DNA of 64,000 nt. Origin: Strigops habroptila (Eukaryota; Chordata; Aves; Psittaciformes; Psittacidae). Positions 36,001 through 46,831 of the stretch are shown here, one piece after another. The stretch is from assembly GCF_004027225.2 (NCBI RefSeq), contig NC_044283.2, forward strand, positions 34,664,207-34,728,206. Reading direction: 5' to 3'. The notes under the pieces were generated by a model. The model was not told where the DNA came from and searched no databases. It worked only from the letters and a program-made list of their open reading frames with translations. Position 1 is the first letter of the stretch; every line of letters starts with the position of its first letter. Position numbers and translations under genes: made by a program.

Positions 36001-38589
36001 CCAGCAACCCTGCCTGAGTTCTTAGAGACTGCTTCCAGTGCTCTGCTGGCCTGGAGACTTAAACTTTCATCTCTAATAGCACAGATGGGGAGTGCTCCAG
36101 GATGCTACTGCTTTCTCAATCTTGCTAGTTCTATTTTGTGTTTAACTAAGTAATTAAATATTTATTGGGCCAGAGAGGAAACAGGTGACTGAAACTGTTA
36201 TGGGACAGCTGCTTAAACTGATTCTGGCCAGCAACACCCTGCCCTTGTCTCCCCTTCACACCAGGCCTGGCTGCATGGTCCTATCCTTTCACTTGGGTTC
36301 ATAGTCATGCTTGTCTCATGCTGCCTGGAAGCATACCAGAGAGCTAAAATCCATGGAGAATGAATCTCAGAGGAGGAGGGCATTTAGGTTCTCAGTGTGG
36401 CTCACAATAGAATCAGATGTAGGTAAGTGCTAGCACAAGTGATAGGAAGTTTTGGCTGGGAAGAGGTGGGAGAAAGACATATGTCTATCCCTTTGGACAA
36501 CAGCAGCCCAATAGAATAGTTTAGCTATAACCTTGCTTGGTACCCTGATTTCTGAGCCTTACCTGGAATGTATATAGCTGTCTATATATATTTATTTTAT
36601 TTATTACATTCAGTCTCAGGCAGATGAACCACTGCTGCCAGTAACCAGGTGGTTAGCATGTGAGCTGAAAACATATAACGCTCAGACTCAGATTCTGGGT
36701 CGTAAACTCATATGCACCAGCAGCATGCCCTAATCAATAAACAAATGGCTACTTTGGGATATCTTGCTTTCTCCCCAGTGGTTTCCCCCTGTGGAATAAC
36801 ACAGAGATGGCTAGGTTTCATCCAGGTGTGGAATCAGGAGGTCCATCTTCTACATGGCCTATGGCTGCCTCTTTGCTCCCTTGTGTACTGCATCCCTCTT
36901 CCTCTCTCTTATTGCTGTTATGCTGCTGTCAAACTAAGCTAAAAAGCCTTGTAAGACCAGGAAACTTGCAGAGCTGGCAAATGGCTTTGCATATGTGCTT
37001 CCCCAGAGGTTTCAGTCCCAGGAGCAGGGTGCAGCTGGCCTTGCCTGGAGCCAGTAGAGCCCATTCAGCAGGCCTGCATTTAACACCTTATTTGCAGCAT
37101 GTCCTGTCCGCCACCAGCTGAAAACCACTGTGTTAGGGACATCTGGCATGAGCTGAAGTCTGTGCCTCCCAGCTCACAATGAGTTCACTGGGATTACTTA
37201 TATGCATAAGGCTGGCTGATGCTGCCATTTTAAATACATCTTCTCTTAAACTCAGTTAAGCGAGATTTTTTTATTAAGTATAGTCTACATGTGAAGCGGC
37301 TTCCAGGCACAGGGTGCAGATGACCGCTGAGCTGCTGTGGAAGGTAGCAGGTATTTTGACTGGCTCATTGCTAATTATTGCTTCAGTAAACAACAGCTGT
37401 TCAGATGCAGCTCAGCTTCTTGCTTTGAAAAGATTACAGTGCCCAAACTGTAGTCTGGTATTATTGAAAAAAGGAAAAAAAAAAAAGTTATAATCATTTC
37501 ACTCCCCTACTGCTACAGATTTTATGGGCTTTGTAGTGCGCTGTTATGTCAGGCATATTAATTGCTAGTGAGTCGATGTTAAGCAAATGAAACAGCTTTG
37601 TGCAGGGTTTGGACACTTGGTTATAGACAGTTTAACAGCAGTCTTCTGGAGACACTGTGCATCAGTCTCAGATTATTCTTCAGCACTAGAGGAATGGCTC
37701 TTTCAAAGTAACTATAAAATGAACCATTGCTGCAATGCAATAGCAGTAATAAGCTGTTAAGGTACATGGCAAAGCATGAGGTCAGAGGCAGCGCGTTCTT
37801 CCAGCCACCCAAGAAGTGTAATAGCAACTAATTAGTGCAGCTCCTTCAGAGGCTATTGCTATTGCAACAGGAGGAAAGAAAGGTGGAAAAGTGCAAGGGG
37901 AGGGCCCACTGTTACTATTTGCCCTTTAGATGAAGCAGTTGTTGGTATTAACTTAGCAGAGGGTGAAGGCCTGACCCAGCACAGCACTAAGCGTCACGAA
38001 TGTGCTCTTGGCACTGAAAAGAAAAATAACCCTGTTCTCTACGCCATGCAGTTCCTGATCTTCTGCTTTTCTTCCTGAGGAGCAGGATTTATAGGGGCAT
38101 CTGCCTTGATTTATTGAGGAGCAAAACCTACAAACTAACTTTCAAGGCACGCACACACACGCTTTGCTGCACAATACCAGACCAAGCCCTTCTCCTTCTG
38201 CCCTCTCATCCCAGGCAGCTGTTGCCCTGCAGTGTCTGGCTGAGCTATCTGCCCAGCATTGGTATAAGGCTGCAGCAGTGCCACCAGCTACCGTGGGGCT
38301 GCTGCCAGCCACAGCACATTCCCTCCAGCTAAGCTGACAAACAGGCTGCCCTTTGTTTGAAGCAGTTGGTCTCCATGCTGTTGCATTTCACTGGCTGCAG
38401 ATGAAAGCCGTCTGTAAATACCTTTTATGCAGATAAAAACAACAAAAAAAAAAACCCCATGTATTTTACTAAATGCATATACCAGCAGTCAAGCTGGCAC
38501 CCTTTGATTGCATTTAAAAAGGAACAAGGTGGTTTTGGGCAGCTATTCTTCTGCGGGTGCAATGAGTTAGGCTGAATTGGCAGCGAAAG
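30031..38589. other. Intergenic, no recognised gene
   Basis: No gene was recognised. Visible elements are a perfect foldback at 33357-33388, a TA-rich patch near 36575-36605 and a small (CA)n near 38150. Open frames around 31.6-32.1, 34.2-34.5 and 36.7-37.1 kb lack family signatures and convincing splice context. Confidence 0.65.
33357..33388. repeat. Perfect 13-bp inverted repeat (foldback)
   Basis: The left arm TCTGTCTAGGGTA (33357-33369) and right arm TACCCTAGACAGA (33376-33388) are exact reverse complements separated by six bases (ATATAA). ACTCTAG occurs as a direct repeat on both sides (33337-33343 and 33393-33399). The structure could be a cruciform or RNA hairpin, or a remnant of a tiny insertion. 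Function is unknown. Confidence 0.9.
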
Positions 38590-38937
38590 GGACCTGCTTT
38601 AGGATGGCAGAGCAGCACTTGTCATTGCAGCTGTGCCAGGCAGCAGGGCTGGGGTGCGCACAGGGCAGTGCTGCTGGGCTGTGGGGCTGAGGGGTCCTGC
38701 TTGTGGTGCTGCCCCTCCGGAGCACCTGCCACCGCTGCCGCAAGGCTGCGGGAATAGTGCATTACAGCGGGACAGGAAAGCGAGCACGAGGTGGCACTGG
38801 GCCCAGCTCCACTTGGGTCAGCCAGGCGCCATGAGTTGCTGCTCTAGAGTACACGGCCTCCTGAGGCAGTACTTATGTATTTACCTCCTGAGCTGCTCTG
38901 CGGGGCAGCACTAACAGCCTGCACCCCGGCAGCCGTC

Positions 38938-38948
38938 AAAATGGCGGC
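38938..38948 (+). promoter_or_regulatory. YY1-like motif
   Basis: AAAATGGCGGC matches the YY1 consensus (AANATGGCGGC) that often sits just after transcription starts in CpG-island promoters. The orientation fits a + strand start slightly upstream. It overlaps the candidate start codon. Confidence 0.5.
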
Positions 38949-39125
38949 CAAGACCCCCGCACCCCGGGGCTGTTGCCAGGGGCCGGTCTCTGCCGTCCCT
39001 CCCCTGCCCGCCAGGGGGCACGCGAGCCACGGCGCTGAGGGAGCCGGGCGGGCGCTGTTGTGTCCCGGTGGCGGCAGCGGCGGCCCTGGGCCGGAGGGAG
39101 GGATGGCAGGTGCCGAAGGGGCGAG
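38941..39125 (+). CDS. Candidate first coding exon in CpG island (unrecognised)
   Basis: An ATG in good context (A at -3, G at +4: caaaATGG) opens a frame that begins MAAKTPAPRGC. It stays open for 61 codons to MAGAEGA and two further bases, where it meets a strong donor AG|GTGAGC (39126). Read-through would stop at once because the donor itself supplies TGA (39127-39129). A second in-frame ATG lies at 39103. The encoded stretch is rich in Gly, Ala and Pro and matches no family I know, so it may be compositional or belong to a noncoding first exon. The next exon was not identified. Confidence 0.25.
39005..39023 (+). promoter_or_regulatory. CTCF-like binding motif
   Basis: TGCCCGCCAGGGGGCACGC contains the CCGCCAGGGGGCA core (39008-39020), a close match to the vertebrate CTCF consensus on the + strand. 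It lies inside the CpG island between two convergent genes. The call is by motif only. Confidence 0.6.
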
Positions 39126-40519
39126 GTGAGCAGCCCCGGCCCCTGCCCGCGGCCCGGCTGCAGCGTCTGGGGGCTGGGAGGGCGTTGCGCGGCCTCGCTG
39201 CTGCCCTGCTGCCTGATGGCGCGGGGTCAAGCCGCTACGAGAACCCGGACACTCGGGCTGCCGTGCCTGAGCAGGTAGCGGCACGCTCGCGGCTGGGAGC
39301 GCCCTTTAATCTCTTTCCTTAAGTCTGAGCTTCGTTGTGAGGTGGGGCAGGACCCGTGAGGGAGCAGTTTCCTCTCCCTGGGTAAGGCAGGGACGGGAGC
39401 TTGGCGGTCCCCGCGCTCCGGGTGCCTGCGCGGCGAGCCCGCCCTGGCGACGCTGCAGGCAGCGGCTCCCCGTTTGCACCGAGTGATGAGTAGGTACTGC
39501 CCCACCTTCACCGGAGCCGACAGAGCATGAAACACCCGGGAGGGGAGAGTCGGTAATTGAGGACACTGTATGCTCACGGCAAAGTGCAGTCACTGCTGGC
39601 GCTGACAAGGTTGTGTTGGTTCTAGTTTTTTTTTTAACCTAAACACTTGCCTCTGGATGCCTTGGAGGCATAAACATGCAGGCATATTGGCTCCTACTAT
39701 ACTCGTGAAAAGATCTTAATAGTGAGGAGGCTTATTTTAGTTAGGTTTAATAGTCAGCTCCTGTAAAAAGTAATAGAACAGCACATCTCTGCTGTGGAAA
39801 CCACAGGATGTTTTTAAAATGCCTCAACCTTGCACTGTCTGTTTAAAAACTCGGGACTTTGAGAATAATCTGTGTTGGCTTTGGTCTGTATCAAATTAAT
39901 TCGAATATTTTGGGGTTGGAAAATGAGAAGGGATAAGGAGAAGACAAACCCAAACCCTCCAGCCTAGTGTTATACCAGAGTTACAAAGGCTTCACTTTGA
40001 TGTCTCCTGTGTAGCTAAATGGACTGCGCCGTCATCTGGTTTAAACTCCATCACCAGCATCCATTTTATGTAATTCCAATAGCCATGTATTTTGCCAAAA
40101 GCTTCTGGAAGCTACTTCTCCTACAGTTTGTTCTAGCAGCCATGAAGCAGAGCTCACCCCCTGTGTGGTTTTTATTCTGTTTTTTTGGGGGGGTTTCTTT
40201 TGTTCCCCATTCCTAATGTGAATTTTATCACTGTTGCATCCCCACCCACTGCCTCTTTCCTCCTCCAGCATTTAGAAACATTTTATTACAATGTGGGGTT
40301 TTTTTCTGTGAAGGCAGTTGAAGTCTATTGTCATGGCACCCTTTTGCGTCATTTTTTGGGGTGTGTGCATGAGCTGTTTAAATCTCTTCCTGCTAGATGG
40401 TTTTTTTTGCCAAGCTTCAGATTTATGTGAGATGCCTCCTTGTGTTCTCTCTGTAGGGTTTAAACAGCATCTTCACAATGCTTGCACCAGGACTGTAGGG
40501 TTGCTGGTGCCATATGCAG

Positions 40520-41080
40520 AGATAACATTGCCTTCCTATTTCCTTTGTTTAACAAGGCCAGTAATCTCATTAAGCTTCTCCACCCCTCTGAGCTCTTCAT
40601 TGCTACCATTATTGTACTGGAATCTCACAATGAGTTATTTATCTATTAAGTGCTCCTCATTCTTTCCAGTCACTGCCTTCTTGTAGGCGGCTACATACCT
40701 TTCATAGCAAGATTTGCATTTCTTATTCTGAGATATTTTACTTCTGGAGTTGCCTGTGTTAAAATGCATTTTGTTTGAATGGGCTCACTTCAGCGAGTGA
40801 TCCATATTGTTCTGTATGACTGCTCTTGTCCTAGCCATTATTTGCCACTCCATTAATTTTTGTCATCTGCAGATGTTGGCATCACTAATTTTTTTATATG
40901 TGCTTCCCCAGCATTGTGGAAAATGGTGACTAGCACCTGGTCCTAGTATTGTGATCTCCCCAGCCCATTTTTTCCCCAGTTTTTACCAGCAGACACCGGA
41001 TACACTTTCTATAGCATCACATGCCTGTAGTTATTCTGACATTTGACTTCTTAACTGATTCCTTTCCACATAGTGTTGTG
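40520..41080 (-). mobile_element. Probable ancient CR1 LINE relic (antisense)
   Basis: Antisense CR1-like landmarks occur in the expected order: GCCACTCCATTAATTTTTGT, CATCTGCAGATGTTGGCATC, a CTTCCCCAGCATTGTGGAAA-like stretch and CACCTGGTCCTAG, resembling the 'only-in-part conserved' ORF2 stretch of old amniote CR1 families. Divergence is high and the boundaries are guesses. It may be another old LINE family. Confidence 0.45.
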
Positions 41081-42860
41081 TGTGGGGTTTTGGTTTGGGT
41101 TTTTTTTTTTTTTTTTGGTTTTTTTTTTTTTTTTCTTAGTTGATGTAAGGTTAATTGGTTCATTAGATAGCCATACCTGTAATTTTTAAGTGATTTCAAT
41201 TTCCTGTAAGTTTTAAAATGATTCCTGGGCTTGGAATGTGGAAATACTTCATTGCTTTGGGATAAAAATTTCCTACTTGCCTCTGTAATGCATGGTGCTT
41301 GCCCTGCTATCTCAAACAGCTTAAGTGTGATTGAGCAACTAGAGCCAGTTGAAACATGTTGTCGCCTTCCAGCCTTGTTCTTAGTTTCTGAATTTCCTCC
41401 TTTTCCTCCTGGATCCCAGAAGGTTTTATTAAGACAGCTTTGTGGGAACCATTAATTCTAAGCTGCATAATTATGTTAACTGTGAGCTTTGACTTAGTTT
41501 ATAGTAGGAAAAAGAAATGCACATCTCTAGAAATTTATATTCCTCAATGACAGAATTTTAACTTAGTAAATTAAAAGGTTTACTCAATTTACCTAGGAAG
41601 TTATAGCAATTAACAGCAAGAGAGTTTTCCTGCAGAACTACTGAATGCAGTAAAGTAGGTTCTGTGCAAACATGACAGTCTTAATAAGCTGCCGTGTTAT
41701 TATGCTTGTTCTTCACCTTCAAATTGCACTAGACTCTCATGTATTTAAAGAAAGAGATGGTGCTGCTGTTTAGCTTGCTTTGTTTAGAAGCAAGGACCAA
41801 TATTTAGCATATTTATCTTTATTTAGGGCTGCATTTTATGTCATCCTTGCACAGCTCAGAATTGCATGCGTTTGGGATGCTAGGAATCAGGCCAGAGTGG
41901 GGTTTTTTCCTTTTTTTTTTTTTTTTAAAGACATGTATACAAAGAATAGTGCAGTTAAGATAATCCTCATGCCAGTATTAGTGTGGTGCTGCGTGACTTC
42001 ACTCTCGCTGTTACATTTTAGACCACCTAATGAGAGGCCATCTCACTTCCCCTCTCCCTCTCCTGCCGTCCCCAGCCTATCGGTTACTAAAGCAGGGCAG
42101 GCTGTGCTCCCGCGCCAGATCGCATGTTACCCTCAGTGCCAACTGCAATAGCCAATATTATATCTTGTGATTAGGAGGTGGCATGAGGGGAAAAAACCCC
42201 TTTCCACCATCTTCTCACCCTGAAAGGCCTAAGATAATTTTAGTGATCTGCAACAAACACTCAGGTGTCTAGGATGGATGAACAGATTTTGGTGGTGCAC
42301 TTAATTAAGTGCTGGCATCTGTATTTGTGTTACTCCTGCTGAAAAATGGGCTGGGGAAGAGGAGCAAGACTTTATCTGTTATTAGTGTTTTGCCTTTTTT
42401 ATAGTTCTAGCCTAGGCACTCACACAGTTAAATTTGCCTCATATGGTCGCTCTGTCACAAAGCTAAAAACTTCAGAGAAAAAAAATTAGTCTCAAGCTCT
42501 GTCCATCAGCATGACAACTACGGACCATGTGTTCCTCTTTTCTCAGGGGGAAAAAATTGGCACCTACCAATCAATTAACTGGTTTTCATTTTGGTGGTGT
42601 GTTTTTTTTTTTTTTTTTTTTATCACTGAGCCCCAGCAACTTGTGCGTGTGGTCAAAGATCAATTTAATTGTATAAGCATTGCATATTTAGTCCTTAGCA
42701 CTAATTGGCTGTAGATCAGAAGCTGATCAGTCTGGTTGGTTCGAATGTGGCTTACAGTTAGGGGTATGATTTCACTGTGCCTGTGTTGTTCAGTTTATGC
42801 TGTGTGATGCTCTGCTTTGGCTTATTTTTAACCCTGGCAGCTTCTAGTAAGTAAGTGTCA

Positions 42861-42910
42861 AATAAGCAGCTTCTAATAAGCAGCTTCTAATAAGCTGCTT
42901 AGAAGCCGTT
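42861..42910. repeat. Short tandem plus inverted repeat
   Basis: AATAAGCAGCTTCT is present twice in tandem with a 14-base period (42861-42874 and 42875-42888). It is followed by the inverted copy GCTGCTTAGAAG. AAGCAGC (42878-42884) and GCTGCTT (42894-42900) form a perfect 7-bp stem with a nine-base loop, extendable with a bulge to CTTCTAA/TTAGAAG. Confidence 0.8.
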
Positions 42911-44379
42911 TCTAATAAGTGTCTTTGCTTTGGGTTTCCCATCCCTAAAGAATTACATACTAGTCTCTTCCTCTTTTTCTTCAGGGGTCTCAAGCTGGCC
43001 ATATGTATAACTGTAGCTTGCCATTCTGGAGTTAGTAGTAAACCAAGGTATTAATGATTTTAGAGTTGTTTTTCCTTTTTTTTTCTTTTGTCTGAAAATA
43101 GAACTCAAAACATTTTGTCATCTCAGATTCCCTGCGAATGCAGCCTGTTCTCTTGTAGACAATCATTTAAACTGTTACTTTATGCAGTGCTTTTCTTCTA
43201 CCATCTTTCAGCCATCACTTTAAAAGTGCTTCTGAAGGGTAATAGAGGTAACTGGCATTTCTCCCCCCACCCTGTCAAATGCAAATCTCTCAGCTCCCAA
43301 GTGTGAACATACAAAGGTCTCTTACTGTGGGGTCTTTGTGTGTGTTTTGGGTTTTTTTTTTTTTTTTTTTAAATAAAAAAATTAGGCCACAGATAGCTAA
43401 ACAGAGTGACCTGATTCGTGTTGGATCAACGTTACCAACTTGAGGTTGTCACTACAAAGTAAACATGGTGAAGTCTGCCTGTTCCAACTAAAATCAAAGC
43501 AGCCTCTTGACATATAGCAGTGCTGAAGTCAGCAGTTTCTGCAAAGTGGGTCTAAATGCAGATTGAAAGATCTCTTCTGTGTATATATGTAACTATCAAT
43601 CAGTGCCAACCTACTTACTTATAATCAAATACTTTTTCTCATATTTTTACTCAGGAGAACATGAGAGAAAACAGTTCTGATTTTTTTTTTTTTTTTTTCT
43701 TTTTTGGCTTTTCCTTAACTATAAAAGATTTGGCTTTGTGAGGTATATGTAATGTTTTCTCTAAAGTAGGCCACCTGAGAGATCCCATGGAGTAATTCAC
43801 TTTGCTGAGTTAGCAGATGAGGCCATTGGGCAGAGTCAAACAACATGCTGCCAACTGTGAAACAAATGAATCAATACTAGTGCAACTGGATCAGTTTGCT
43901 TCTTCCTATATGAGAAAAGCAGTAGCACAGATGCAGTATCTGACATACAGATTTAAAAAAACAAATATAAACACACACGCACACACACATTGGGTTGGCT
44001 TTTATTGGAAAGCCTAGATGCAATCTATAGTTATCAATTTGTGGAAAATTCAGGACACTATAAAGTTAAGAAGGCAAATTAAAAGAACAATACAAATCAG
44101 ACGAAATATACATCTCAAAATATCAGGACAGCATTTTGACTGGCATTGCCTAAAATACTTAGAATCTCCTTTTTTTTTTTGTTTTGTAATGTGGTTCTTT
44201 TAATTATGCATATTCTTTCCTTTAAAAAGATCTTTTGTTTATATATTCCCCAAGGTCACTATTTCCTGCAGGAGCATGTCCAGATCACAAGTCTTTTTTA
44301 GCAAGAAATAGGCTCATTATACTGACTAACAAGGCCACTAATTGGCTTGATTTGACTTTATCTAGAATGATCACCAGCA

Positions 44380-46831
44380 GATACTATAATTTGTTGTTTA
44401 TTGGTGCCAGAACAAAGGAGAAGGAACTGGTACGCGTCAAGTAGTATATTTCATTGTTGACATGTTATACAAGCTTTTCATATTCAAACAGAACAGAAAC
44501 ATTTGACATAATTTAGAATATGAGCCTATTTCAACAGAGAGCACTTACAGCATGCTAAATACAGTGCTGTGGAAGAGCCACCCAACAGAACTGCAAACAC
44601 CTAGCATTTTACATCTTTAAAAAGAATACGTAGACCAATGACACGCCTCTGGGGTCCGACATATCATCCTCTCTAAATTTAGGGCCCTCAAGACTTCAAG
44701 GGTAAAAATACTAACAACTAATCTGTGCTTTCATTCTAATAGATGATTAGCATTCATTATATGTGTAATTAGTTCTGTATGTTCTACCAAATACACACAT
44801 ACAGTAATAGCACTGATACTGTAGATTCGGTAGCAACTTGGCAGGGAGAAATTCAAATCTGTTTATCAAACAATCCTAATGTGCAATTTAGAGTATGTAA
44901 TACCATAGACTCTCAGAATACAAAGCAGTTAGAAAACTATTTTTATTACATCCACTTGAACCATTCATAGTTAAGACACGGTCACTTACTATGTTTTGTC
45001 ATTATAATACATGGATAGAAATACTGTGTATATTTCAATGAACATCAAAAAACCCAATTTTGTCTCATCTTAAAAATATTCTCGTGGCTGAATTTAGTGC
45101 TCATGAGAGTAAAGCTCTAAGAATGTTTTCAGCCAAGATCTAGAACAGATGCCATAGATGCCACCACAGGCTTCCTATAAGGAACCAGCTGCACACTTCA
45201 GTTCTGTCCTGCAGCAAATATACTGGGCCTTGGAGCAGAGCATGCCAAATCTATGCAGTGGTGTGGAGATGCAGACTAGGCACTAGAATTGGAGCTTCCT
45301 CTCCATCCCAGGTTCAGTGTTCACAGTAATGGGATTTGATCTGCCAGCTGAAGGCCAGGAGATGAACCTACTGAACAGCCTGCCTGCCTGCCTAAAGAGC
45401 AATTCTGTAGCATCAGCTCAGAGGTACACTTCTTCTATCTGGAGTTATTAACATCTAAAAGAGCTGTATTATACAGAAGACAAAGTTGACATAACTGGAT
45501 GAAACTACATCATTTCTTCTTCTTCTTCTACATACAATTTGCCAAGCACCTGAGACACTATTCTCTCCATTGTGAAACAAAGCTTCTAAAAAAACAACAG
45601 AAACCCCACCTGGTATGAATAAATGTCCATTTATTACATTAGGGCTGGAAAAAGACAAGGAAAACCCAACCTAGTCTTCCATCATAGTAAATGAGACTTA
45701 TTTGGTTACTGTGCCTTCTAACAATGACTGATGAAGTGGCACTGGCCTAGGTGACAGGAGAGGTACGGGAGAGGAGGGAGCTGTGGTCTGATTCAGCCAG
45801 CCACTTTGGAGTGTCCCATCCCATCAGCAGAGTGATAGATGCACAGCTTTAAACCTAATACAAAAATATTAACACTTTTGGACATTAGTCATCACTGTTA
45901 TATCTCTACAATATAATCCTTTATACTGTACAGCTATAACATAAAAGGTGCAATTCCTTTTTCTTTAAAAAAATCACACACAGCACATGTTTTTATCGTT
46001 TTATTTTTAAGTATAAACTTTTTTAAACACTTTACATAAATTAACTCCTCTGAGACTAATATTTGATGTACAGTAAATTGTAATTCATATAAAAATCCAT
46101 AAACAACTTGTCTCACATAATTTACAAAAAAATCAGGGTTTCCTTTGCTTATCTGCAACAAGGATTCTACTTGCCATTTTCCCCCCAAGGCAAACCATGT
46201 TAGCGTTGTAAAATCCATTATTAAATTCCCATGGTAGCATAAGTCACTTGTGCCAATGTCCTTTTAGAAAGCAGCACAGTTTAAAGCAGTTGGGTTGTCT
46301 ATAAACAGTAATTTTTGCCCCACGTTTTAAAATTAACAGATATATACCACATCCTATGCAGTGAGAAAGAGAGAAAAAGAGAGAGAGAAAGAGAGAGACT
46401 ACTTCTGGTAAGCAAAGGTCAACAATTCAGTAATATTTAGAAACACTGTATGGGTCTGTATCTTAAGTAAATACAGTGCCTCAAAGGAACAGACAGCCTG
46501 TTGCAAAATCTGCAGGCCTTTTTCTTTTATTTTTTCTTCTTTAATACTTTTCAGTCCAACTTGAGTGCAGCCATATGCATATGTAAACATATTCTTTAAA
46601 GCAGATCACCTTTAAGGTCATTGAGAAAAACAAAAAAGTTTTGTCATTAGCAGTATCATTCTTCTGGAAGGCGCTCTTTTCGTTACAGAGTCTGTTCGGA
46701 TTGTGCTACAGAAAAAATCTGAGCAAAGATGTAAGCTTAGGCTCAAGTAGTAATGCAGCAAAACAGTTTGGTCTCCTTTTTAGAAGACACTGGTACACAG
46801 TCTCTTTGGCAGCCTGAGCTAAGCCAGTGTG
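44380..46831 (-). other. TENM3: TENM3 3' untranslated region (approximate end)
   Basis: The TENM3 stop codon is at 46834-46832; the sequence beyond it on the - strand is AT-rich and has no other gene. Antisense polyadenylation hexamers (TTTATT on +, AATAAA on -) occur at 46000-46005, 45630-45635, 44397-44402 and 44001-44006. The site at 44397 would give a 3'UTR of about 2.45 kb and that at 44001 about 2.85 kb, both near the size I expect for this gene in mammals. Several alternative ends are possible. Confidence 0.55.
46361..46399 (-). repeat. TENM3: (GA/CT)n tract in the TENM3 3'UTR
   Basis: GAGAAAGAGAGAAAAAGAGA and the following GAGAGAAAGAGAGAGA form a nearly pure purine tract. On the TENM3 mRNA strand it is a CU-rich pyrimidine tract about 435-470 bases after the stop, the sort of sequence bound by PTB-type proteins. 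Any regulatory role is inference. Confidence 0.75.

Larger units (their letters stand above)
38590..39490. promoter_or_regulatory. CpG island, candidate bidirectional promoter
   Basis: This is the most prominent CpG island seen in the window, densest from about 38920 to 39480. It contains a GC box GGGCGGG (39046-39052), a YY1-like AAAATGGCGGC (38938-38948) and a CTCF-like core (39005-39023), in a generally AT-rich interval far from the 5' ends of DCTD and TENM3. Good splice donors point outward on both strands: GCGAG|GTGAGC on + (GT at 39126-39127) and CAGGAG|GTAAAT on - (GT at 38884-38883). This is the usual look of a vertebrate housekeeping or lncRNA promoter, but no known gene could be assigned. 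Confidence 0.7.
39491..43984. other. Intergenic, poly-T-rich flank before TENM3 3' end
   Basis: No gene was recognised. The stretch has a probable old CR1 relic (about 40520-41080), a cluster of long poly-T runs (about 41100-41134, 41910-41926, 42602-42621, 43351-43371 and 43681-43699), and a small tandem and inverted repeat at 42861-42910. Exons of a transcript starting at the CpG island could lie here, but none can be singled out. Confidence 0.6.

Noticed and set aside
38844..39284. 146-codon minus-strand frame in the CpG island
   Set aside because: Low-complexity Pro/Ala/Gly sequence opposite GC-rich DNA; only its in-frame donor at 38884 is kept, as promoter evidence.
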